DNA from: Limnohabitans sp.
GTDB lineage: Bacteria > Pseudomonadota > Gammaproteobacteria > Burkholderiales > Burkholderiaceae_C
Reading direction: 5' to 3'
Length of the DNA: 12,456 nucleotides
Assembly: GCA_018883305.1 (NCBI GenBank)
Contig: VEQI01000059.1
Span: 1 to 12,456 of the forward strand
Positions 5,794-11,578 of the stretch are shown piece after piece. Within the stretch, counting starts at the first letter, position 1. Every line of letters begins with the position of its first letter. The position numbers and the translations under genes were made by a program. Under the pieces are notes generated by a model. That model was not told the origin of the DNA, made no database searches, and saw only the letters and a list, made by a program, of their open reading frames with translations.

Positions 5794-6516
5794 ATGTCTG
5801 CATTTCCTCGACACTTGGCCATCATCATGGATGGCAATGGCCGTTGGGCCAAAAAACGCCTCTTGCCACGCCAGGCGGGACATCTCATGGGCGCCAATGG
5901 CCTCAAACGCATTGTCAAAGCGTGCGCCGGTCACGACATCAAATACCTCACGATCTTTGCATTCAGCACCGAGAACTGGCGTCGTCCCCCAGAGGAAGTC
6001 TCGGCCCTGATGTCTCTGTTCATCCAGTACCTCACGCGCGAGGTCAAGGACATGGCTGAACAGGGCGTTCGACTGCGCATCATCGGCAACCGCGAAGCCT
6101 TCGACCCCCCACTGCAACGCCTGATCGAGCAGGCGGAGTCGGTCACCGCCCACAACACGCGAATCAACCTCACGGTCGCTGCCAACTACGGCGGCCAGTG
6201 GGACATCCTTCACGCAGCCCAGACCTGGAGCCAGGCCCATCCGGGGCAACCGCTGACTGCCATGACAGAGCACGACCTGGCCGCTCATCTCAGCACAGCA
6301 GGCATGCCTGATCCGGACTTGTTGATTCGCACAGGCGGCGAGTCCCGGATCAGCAACTTTTTGCTCTGGCAAATGGCCTATGCGGAGTTCTACTTCACAG
6401 ATATCCTGTGGCCTGACTTCGACGAAGCCGCCCTGGATCAAGCCTTGACCTGGTATGGCAGTCGCGTCCGCCGCTTTGGCAAGACGGACGAACAGGTTCT
6501 GGGCGAGTCCGTCTGA
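5794..6516 (+). CDS. uppS: Isoprenyl transferase (undecaprenyl diphosphate synthase family)
   Basis: 240-aa cis-prenyltransferase that condenses isopentenyl diphosphate units onto farnesyl diphosphate, giving the C55 carrier used for peptidoglycan and O-antigen. The signature is complete: MDGNGRWA (12-19) with Mg-binding Asp13, His30, AFSTENWRRP (56-65), RIIGNREAF (95-103), AANYGGQWDI (129-138), and the C-terminal LIRTGGESRISNFLLWQ (177-193), whose Arg179, Arg185 and Ser187 bind diphosphate. FTDILWPDF (201-209) with the preceding Glu198 closes the motif. Length and order match bacterial UppS. In most proteobacteria uppS sits between frr and cdsA-dxr; here it follows rfaH and faces polysaccharide genes, so it may be a second, pathway-dedicated copy. 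The start has only a weak ribosome site. Function is secure; the single-copy or paralogue status cannot be judged from this window. Confidence 0.95.
   Translation: MSAFPRHLAIIMDGNGRWAKKRLLPRQAGHLMGANGLKRIVKACAGHDIKYLTIFAFSTENWRRPPEEVSALMSLFIQYLTREVKDMAEQGVRLRIIGNREAFDPPLQRLIEQAESVTAHNTRINLTVAANYGGQWDILHAAQTWSQAHPGQPLTAMTEHDLAAHLSTAGMPDPDLLIRTGGESRISNFLLWQMAYAEFYFTDILWPDFDEAALDQALTWYGSRVRRFGKTDEQVLGESV
6482..6514 (+). repeat. 8-bp perfect inverted repeat at the 3' end of uppS (possible hairpin)
   Basis: AGACGGAC (6482-6489) and GTCCGTCT (6507-6514) are exact inverted copies separated by 17 bases, ending at the uppS stop codon. A second small stem, GGGCG (6501-6505) with CGCCC (6517-6521), overlaps it as an alternative fold. 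There is no T-tract afterwards, so it is a poor intrinsic terminator. It sits in the 26-base convergent junction with the ligase gene, where some transcription barrier would be useful. Being mostly coding, it may be chance. Confidence 0.3.
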
Positions 6517-6542
6517 CGCCCTTACCCCGACTGGCCTGGCGC

Positions 6543-7865
6543 TCAGGCGGGTGTCTTGGAGGTCGTGTCCGAGGCGGCAGCGTTGGCCATCCGATATTGA
6601 AACACGGCCTCACCCAGCCCCACTGACAGGCACAGGCCAAAAAATGACGCTTGAAAAATCAGGGCCGTCACTTCGGTACTCAAGCCCGCCAACCCCTGGT
6701 GTAACAGCACGATCCAGACAAACCACAAGGTAGGCTTGAGCAAGGGCGTCAACCAGCCAGCGCTCAAGCGACGTGAACACAACCACGGCACCAGAAACAA
6801 ACCGATGCTGCTCACCAATCCCCAGACGCCGGAGCGCACCGTGCTGGTCATGATCTCGCTGTGAAACCCGTGGGCGGCGAATTCACGGGTGAACTGCGAG
6901 GCAAACACAGTCAACGCCGGTGAATCCATCAGCACACGCCAACCCAGGTCACCCCAACCACCCAAGGGGCTTTGGAGAAAATAAAACCAGCCCATGCGCC
7001 ACAAGGAAATGCGGATTTGTGTGGAGCCATCCGGGTTCATGCTTTGCCAGTGATAACTCAGCGCCTCAGGCACCGTTTCCGACAGTCGCGAAACAAAAAG
7101 CGGATTCATCAGCACCAACACCGCCAGCAAGGCCAGGCCCACGGCACCACCCAGCAACCAGCGACGCGGTTGAGCCGCATGCCGAACTGCCAGCATCATC
7201 CCCAGTGCCGCCAGCACGGGCACACTCAACCATCCCGTCTTGCTGCCACTGGTCACTGAGAGGAACACGCCACAAGCCACACTGACCACCACGCCCACTT
7301 GGGCCAGGCGGCTGCGGCCTTTGAATAACCACAAACCCGCCAAACTCAGCAAGGCGAACATCAGACAGAGGCTGCCAAAGCTCAGCGGATCGACAAAGCG
7401 AGTGGTGTAGCGCCCCCCCTCCCAGGCCACAGGCCACATCACCCGGTAAAAGCAGGTCCACACCAGCGTCAGCGGCAAGATCACCTTGAGCCAGCTGGCC
7501 ACCACCGGGGTGGCATCACGCCGATGCAGCCACCCTTGGGAGACAGCCAGAAAAATGGGGACACACAACAAGATGCGCAAAGGCGGGTCAAAGTTCCCCA
7601 AGAAAAATTCACCCCGAAAAGCCTGTCCTAGACCCACAGCGATGATCGGCCCGGCCATCGACCAGGCAGCCCAGCGTCGCCAGGGGATCACCGGCTCTGC
7701 CGGCAAGGGGCGCGTGTCCCGGTGGCGAGCGAGCCACACCATGGCCGCGATGGCGGTGAAGAACACGGCCGCGCTGATCCAGTGTTTCACGGTGAGCATG
7801 AACACGGGCGCGATCAACACCACGGTGCGAAAGCTCAGCCAGTCCCGTGCTGAAAACGCTTTCAT
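6543..7865 (-). CDS. O-antigen ligase/polymerase-like integral membrane protein (WaaL/Wzy_C superfamily)
   Basis: 440-aa polytopic inner-membrane protein with roughly ten or more hydrophobic segments and one large hydrophilic, presumably periplasmic, loop at about 254-345. The loop and its borders carry superfamily features: SGSKTGW (206-212) before the loop, IRISLWRMGWFYFLQSPLGG (284-303) matching the R...W...P.GG pattern of Wzy_C proteins, and FHSEIMTSTVRSGVWG (334-349), which fits the H..........G motif with His335. Proteins of this type transfer lipid-linked glycan to lipid A-core, polymerise repeat units or glycosylate proteins; sequence alone does not separate these. An upstream in-frame ATG at 7907 would overlap the GT2 gene by 38 bases, so I prefer the ATG at 7865, 4 bases after the GT2 stop. 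The pair is evidently co-transcribed. Acceptor identity is unknown. Confidence 0.83.
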   Translation of the reverse strand: MKAFSARDWLSFRTVVLIAPVFMLTVKHWISAAVFFTAIAAMVWLARHRDTRPLPAEPVIPWRRWAAWSMAGPIIAVGLGQAFRGEFFLGNFDPPLRILLCVPIFLAVSQGWLHRRDATPVVASWLKVILPLTLVWTCFYRVMWPVAWEGGRYTTRFVDPLSFGSLCLMFALLSLAGLWLFKGRSRLAQVGVVVSVACGVFLSVTSGSKTGWLSVPVLAALGMMLAVRHAAQPRRWLLGGAVGLALLAVLVLMNPLFVSRLSETVPEALSYHWQSMNPDGSTQIRISLWRMGWFYFLQSPLGGWGDLGWRVLMDSPALTVFASQFTREFAAHGFHSEIMTSTVRSGVWGLVSSIGLFLVPWLCSRRLSAGWLTPLLKPTLWFVWIVLLHQGLAGLSTEVTALIFQASFFGLCLSVGLGEAVFQYRMANAAASDTTSKTPA

Positions 7866-7869
7866 GGTG

Positions 7870-8685
7870 TCAAAGCCAGACAAAGGCTTGGTCCTGCCGA
7901 ACGCCATGCAGGGTCTTGCCGTGCGCCGCCAACTCCGATTGACGCCACTGCCGCAAAGACTGCTTGAGGCGATGCCGGTAAAGCTTGCGTTCGATCCAGC
8001 TCTGATTCAGCAGTTGACGGTCCTTGACCTTTACCAGCACGTCCCGCGAGGGAATGCCTAGCGCCATTTTCATGTATTCCTGGGTCACACTGCCAAAGTG
8101 GTGGATCCACACATGCCCCGTGGTGGCATGCGCGACGCCGGCCTTGCGCAGGTCATGAAAGAAGATGCCATCCTCAAATCCCAACAACTTGGGCGTGACT
8201 CGAAAGAATCCGATCTCCATGAACACCGACCAGTGCACCAACAGGCAGATCAGGTTGGCGGAGGGTTGGCGCACCACCTCGGACATGGATTGCTGGGCCT
8301 CTTGGGCAAAGGCATCAAAGTCATAGTCGAGCTGACCGTCCACACGTGCCGGCGACAGCACCCGCAGGTTGTGCGTGCGTGCAAAGTTGATCAAGCGCTC
8401 TGCAAAACCGTCCGTCACCACGATGTCGTTGTTCATCACGATGGTCCACTCGGACTGTCTGGCCAGAATGCCCTGATCCCAGGCAGCCCCACAGGACAGG
8501 TTGTCCCGGTTCAGAATGGCTTGTCCCAGAGGGGCTGACTGCAAGTATTCGCGCGTGCCATCGGTTGAGCCGTTGTCCACGGCAATGATCTGTTCGGGAC
8601 GGGTGCCGGACTTGAGCAAACTGTCCAGGCACTGGCGCGTGTAATCCAGACAGTTGTAGGTGGCGAAGGTAATGGTGTAGTCCAT
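7870..8685 (-). CDS. Family 2 glycosyltransferase (GT-A fold)
   Basis: 271-aa cytoplasmic GT2 enzyme that should transfer a sugar from a nucleotide donor onto a lipid-linked or LPS acceptor. N-terminal nucleotide-binding features are VDNGSTDGT (36-44), the metal-binding NND (85-87, the DxD-equivalent in MNNDIVV) and the general-base motif FEDGIFFHDLRKAG (170-183). HHFGSVT (195-201) is common in rhamnosyl- and related O-antigen transferases. No membrane segments. The basic C-terminal tail (about 220-255, rich in Arg, Lys and Gln) could aid membrane association. The ATG at 8685 has a good AAGGGG ribosome site (8691-8696 on the minus strand). It is the first gene of a two-gene operon with the ligase-like protein and lies near rmlB/rmlD, so dTDP-rhamnose is a plausible but unproven donor. 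Confidence 0.9.
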   Translation of the reverse strand: MDYTITFATYNCLDYTRQCLDSLLKSGTRPEQIIAVDNGSTDGTREYLQSAPLGQAILNRDNLSCGAAWDQGILARQSEWTIVMNNDIVVTDGFAERLINFARTHNLRVLSPARVDGQLDYDFDAFAQEAQQSMSEVVRQPSANLICLLVHWSVFMEIGFFRVTPKLLGFEDGIFFHDLRKAGVAHATTGHVWIHHFGSVTQEYMKMALGIPSRDVLVKVKDRQLLNQSWIERKLYRHRLKQSLRQWRQSELAAHGKTLHGVRQDQAFVWL

Positions 8686-8708
8686 GAAGCCCCTTGTGAA
8701 TGCGGCCC

Positions 8709-8745
8709 ATTATATTTTCGGAGTTGCCCTGCCCAAGCATGTCAA
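8709..8745 (-). promoter_or_regulatory. Candidate promoter for the GT2-ligase operon
   Basis: On the minus strand a perfect TATAAT lies at 8709-8714, 23 bases before the GT2 start. A perfect TTGACA lies at 8740-8745, but the 25-base spacing is too long for the two to act as one sigma70 promoter. A poorer TTGGGC at 8731-8736 is 16 bases away. The TATAAT is credible; the -35 element is unsettled and may be activator-assisted. The 142-base gap is shared with the divergent YiiX-like gene, for which I see no clear promoter. Confidence 0.4.
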
Positions 8746-8827
8746 GTGATGCATGTACGGCAGTCATGCACCGCCCCACGCCCCCGGACCGCTTCACAAA
8801 CGACGAGCCGGACGTGCACCATTGGGC

Positions 8828-9457
8828 ATGCCTCTCACACCCCACACCTTTCCCTCAGCACCCGTGCTGCCTTATGACGCTGCCTTTCGTTCGCAACTGC
8901 GCACCGGCGACTTGCTGCTGTGCAGCGGCCGCGGCGTGTTCTCGGAGTTGATTCAGCAGGCCACCGACAGCCTGTGGAGTCATGTGGCGCTGATTGTTCG
9001 ACTGGACGAGCTTGATCGGGTCATGCTTTTTGAAAGCCTGGAAACCTACGGTGTGCGCACCGTGCCGCTGTCACGGTACCTACAGGATGAAGACCCACAA
9101 GGACACCCGTACCCTGGTGGATTGGTGGTGGTCCGGCACCGCACATTGGCACGCGAATGCTCGCCACAGGCGTTACGCCGCATGTTGCAATTCGCGGTGG
9201 ATCAATTCGGGCGTGCTTACAACCGGCAGGAAATCGTGCGCATCGCAGCGCGCTTGCTGGCGGGCGCCTTGCATCCGGGCCGACGAGAACTCAAAGCCCC
9301 CGGGCAGCGTGAGTATCTGTGCTCGGAGTATGTGGCGGCCTGTCTGGCGCAGGCCGGCGTCCCCCTCATGCAAGGTACGCGCGGCTATGTCACGCCGGCA
9401 GATTTTGCTGACCCTGGTCTGACCGAACTGATTGGGGTGCTTAAACCCTTGCTCTGA
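8828..9457 (+). CDS. YiiX/YebB-like permuted NlpC/P60 (papain-fold) protein
   Basis: About 209 aa. The motif order identifies a circularly permuted NlpC/P60 domain: RTGDLLLCSGRG (25-36), then SHVALIVR (51-58) with the presumed catalytic His52, Glu69 in LFESLETYG, and finally EYLCSEYVAACLAQAGVP (162-179) with the presumed nucleophile Cys165. In this permuted group His precedes Cys, the reverse of classical P60 hydrolases. Known relatives act as amidases, acyltransferases or peptidases; the YiiX subgroup has no well-defined substrate. I see no signal peptide or membrane segment, so it is probably cytoplasmic unless the start is wrong. The start ATG at 8828 is inferred; an earlier ATG at 8753 would add 25 Pro/His/Arg-rich residues unlike the family. 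It has its own orientation between the divergent GT2 gene and the NYN gene. Confidence 0.78.
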   Translation: MPLTPHTFPSAPVLPYDAAFRSQLRTGDLLLCSGRGVFSELIQQATDSLWSHVALIVRLDELDRVMLFESLETYGVRTVPLSRYLQDEDPQGHPYPGGLVVVRHRTLARECSPQALRRMLQFAVDQFGRAYNRQEIVRIAARLLAGALHPGRRELKAPGQREYLCSEYVAACLAQAGVPLMQGTRGYVTPADFADPGLTELIGVLKPLL

Positions 9458-9545
9458 ACACCCCTGGCCCCACGCCACGAGCCAATCTGATTGCCCAGGA
9501 AAGGAGACTTTGCGGCGACGACCGCTACATCGCCAGGGCGCCTTC

Positions 9546-9551
9546 TATAAT
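9546..9551 (+). promoter_or_regulatory. Consensus -10 box (TATAAT) upstream of the NYN-rmlBD genes
   Basis: A perfect TATAAT preceded by CTTC lies 42 bases before the first candidate start of the NYN gene. No good -35 box is found 16-18 bases upstream (the bases there are CGCTAC-like), so activation may be needed. The box overlaps the left arm of a perfect inverted repeat. It is the best candidate promoter for the NYN gene and the downstream rmlB-rmlD genes. Confidence 0.5.
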
Positions 9552-9574
9552 CAAACGGTGCTACTGTTTGATTA
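9548..9574 (+). repeat. Perfect 9-bp inverted repeat overlapping the -10 box; possible operator or leader hairpin
   Basis: TAATCAAAC (9548-9556) and GTTTGATTA (9566-9574) are exact inverted copies 9 bases apart. As RNA, pairing can extend inward through one G-U pair to a 12-bp stem with a 3-base GCT loop. The left arm shares four bases with the TATAAT box, so a dimeric repressor bound here would block RNA polymerase. If instead transcription begins near 9558 the full hairpin would not be transcribed, which favours the operator reading over the RNA reading. A terminator for the YiiX-like gene is less likely, as the nearest T-run (9590-9594) is 15 bases away. Confidence 0.55.
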
Positions 9575-9592
9575 CTGGGCTACCACCCCTTT

Positions 9593-10492
9593 TTGTTCCA
9601 CGACTACGAGTACCCCCTCTTGAAACGCGAATCCCATCATCACAACCACGCTGGCCGGCATGAGCGCAGCCAGGAATGTATTGCCCTGGTCGACGGCCGT
9701 TATCTCAACTGGCTGCTGGCCACCGACCAGGAAGCCAGCGCCGACGACAAACTGAATCGACACGCCTTGCACGGCGTTTTCATGGCCCTGATGCAACAGT
9801 GGGGCCTGCAGTGCGAGCTGCGCCGAATCTATTGGTACACCGATCAACACGACGGCCAGTACCCCAACGACCAAGTGGCCCGCCGTGTGATTCCTCACCA
9901 GCAAGACAGCGGCGCCTCTCTTTTGCGCACCATCAGCTCGGACCTGACCCAGCTGGTGAGCAACCACGCCTGTGAGCACATTCTGCTGGTCAGCGATGAC
10001 GAGCGTCTCACCCCATTGATTGACCAGGCCCAGTTGCACGGCGTGAGCATGCATTTGGTCACGGATGAGTCTGCACGCAACCTGTCCAAACTGGCGGAAA
10101 CGGACCCAGGCTGGGCCCGCATGCTTGAACAAGCGGACCGACGCATCGTGATGCACGCCCAGGCCGTTCGCGATTTGCTGGGCGGGCGTCATGCCACCGC
10201 TGACCAGGCCACGCCGACTGGCTTTGGTCCGGAAGCGGAAGCGCCGGACCCGGAGCTCGTTCGTGAAAAGCTTCAGGAAGTGGTGCAAGCCTGGTGGTCC
10301 GAGGAACCGGAAGACATCCGACTGGATCTGCGTGAAGAACTGCAAGACAGCCGAGGCATTCCCCAGGAAGTGGACCGTCACTTGCTGCTGCAGGTGCGCA
10401 AGGCGCTGGAGCGCACCTTGAGCTTCCAGGAGAAAAAATTGTTGCGTGACATGGTTCGCGCCGTCGTGCTGGAGAAAGCAGACCAAGTCTGA
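9593..10492 (+). CDS. NYN-domain (PIN-like nuclease fold) protein
   Basis: About 299 aa from a TTG start, of unproven function. The N-terminal two-thirds shows a NYN-type Rossmann-like fold. IALVDGRYLNWLL (30-42) carries the first acidic residue Asp34; SSDLTQL (115-121) carries Asp117; HILLVSDDERLTPLIDQAQL (129-148) carries Asp135/136; VTDES follows at 156-160. These acidic positions are where PIN/NYN nucleases bind metal, so RNA cleavage is plausible. After a variable linker (about 200-218), a charged helical C-terminal domain runs to the end; I do not recognise it. An in-frame stop at 9569-9571 limits the start: only TTG at 9593, TTG at 9620 or CTG at 9575 precede the domain, and none has a good ribosome site. 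The residues before the domain include a His-rich HHHNHAGRH. It lies 27 bases before rmlB, probably in the same transcript. Confidence 0.78.
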   Translation: MFHDYEYPLLKRESHHHNHAGRHERSQECIALVDGRYLNWLLATDQEASADDKLNRHALHGVFMALMQQWGLQCELRRIYWYTDQHDGQYPNDQVARRVIPHQQDSGASLLRTISSDLTQLVSNHACEHILLVSDDERLTPLIDQAQLHGVSMHLVTDESARNLSKLAETDPGWARMLEQADRRIVMHAQAVRDLLGGRHATADQATPTGFGPEAEAPDPELVREKLQEVVQAWWSEEPEDIRLDLREELQDSRGIPQEVDRHLLLQVRKALERTLSFQEKKLLRDMVRAVVLEKADQV

Positions 10493-10519
10493 TCTTTGCT
10501 CGTTGACATCCACCGCATC

Positions 10520-11578
10520 ATGACTCTGCTTGTCACAGGCTGCGCCGGCTTCATCGGCAGCAATTTTGTCCACACGGCCCTGGCCGCCAGTGATGAAACC
10601 CTCGTCAATCTGGACAAACTCACCTACGCGGGCAATCTGACCAACCTGGCCAGCCTGCGCCATGATCCGCGTCATGTGTTTGTCCAGGGCGATATCGGCG
10701 ATCGTGCCCTGGTGGAGCAGTTGCTGCGTGAGCATCGTCCCCGCGCGGTGGTGAACTTTGCGGCGGAGTCGCATGTCGACCGCTCCATCCATGGGCCGGG
10801 CGAATTCATTCAGACCAACGTGGTGGGCACCTTCCAGCTACTGGAAGCCGTGCGCGGTTATTGGCAGGCCTTGCCTGAAAATGAACAAGCGACATTCCGC
10901 TTTGTGCATGTCAGCACCGACGAGGTCTACGGCACGCTGTCCCCTACGGACCCCCCGTTTGCCGAAACCCACCCCTACGAGCCCAACAGCCCATACTCGG
11001 CCAGCAAGGCTGCCAGCGACCATCTGGTGCGCGCCTGGCATCACACCTATGGCCTGCCGGTGCTGACCACCAACTGCAGCAACAACTACGGTCCCTACCA
11101 TTTCCCAGAAAAACTCATTCCACTAGTGATTCACAACGCCCTGGCAGGCAAGCCCCTGCCCATTTATGGCGATGGACAGCAGGTGCGTGACTGGCTCTAC
11201 GTGGAAGATCACTGTCGAGCCATCCTGCGGGTGTTGCAGGCCGGCCGGGTTGGTGAAACCTACAACATCGGTGGCTGGAACGAGAAACCCAATCTGGACG
11301 TGGTGAACACCATTTGCCAGCGGCTTGATGCCGTGCGCCCACGCGCGGATGGTGCCAGCTATGCCAGCCAGATCACCTATGTGAAAGACCGTCCCGGTCA
11401 CGACCGACGTTACGCCATCGACGCGCGCAAGATCGAGCAGGAGCTGGGCTGGAAGCCGCAAGAAACCTTCGAGTCCGGCATCACCAAGACCATTGACTGG
11501 TACCTGGCCAACGCCCAATGGGTGGCGGATGTCACCAGCGGTCAATATCGCCAGTGGGTCAATACCCAGTATGGCTAA
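10520..11578 (+). CDS. rfbB: dTDP-glucose 4,6-dehydratase (RmlB/RfbB)
   Basis: 352-aa cytoplasmic extended-SDR enzyme, full length for the family. It converts dTDP-D-glucose to dTDP-4-keto-6-deoxy-D-glucose, the second step of dTDP-L-rhamnose synthesis, with bound NAD. Seen: TGCAGFIGSNFV (6-17) for NAD binding, NLDKLTYAGNL (30-40), AAESHVDRSI (81-90), STDEVYG (132-138) with catalytic Thr133, Asp134 and Glu135, and SPYSASKAASD (157-167) with Tyr159 and Lys163. NNYGPYHFPEKLIP (188-201) and YGDGQQVRDWLYVEDH (216-231) are further hallmarks. The ATG at 10520 starts at the beta-strand just before the NAD loop; an in-frame TTG at 10496 is rejected. It overlaps rfbD by 8 bases, so the two are coupled. 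It serves O-antigen or other rhamnose-containing glycans. Confidence 0.97.
   Translation: MTLLVTGCAGFIGSNFVHTALAASDETLVNLDKLTYAGNLTNLASLRHDPRHVFVQGDIGDRALVEQLLREHRPRAVVNFAAESHVDRSIHGPGEFIQTNVVGTFQLLEAVRGYWQALPENEQATFRFVHVSTDEVYGTLSPTDPPFAETHPYEPNSPYSASKAASDHLVRAWHHTYGLPVLTTNCSNNYGPYHFPEKLIPLVIHNALAGKPLPIYGDGQQVRDWLYVEDHCRAILRVLQAGRVGETYNIGGWNEKPNLDVVNTICQRLDAVRPRADGASYASQITYVKDRPGHDRRYAIDARKIEQELGWKPQETFESGITKTIDWYLANAQWVADVTSGQYRQWVNTQYG

Noticed and set aside
5731..6441. 236-codon open frame on the minus strand
   Set aside because: Antisense shadow of uppS; no domain and no independent start context.
9548..9594. Intrinsic terminator for the YiiX-like gene
   Set aside because: The hairpin at 9548-9574 is strong, but the T-run at 9590-9594 is 15 bases downstream instead of immediately after the stem.
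9572..10792. 406-codon open frame on the minus strand
   Set aside because: It is antisense to the NYN gene and the start of rfbB; low-complexity composition (His, Gln, Val, Gly) and no motifs.
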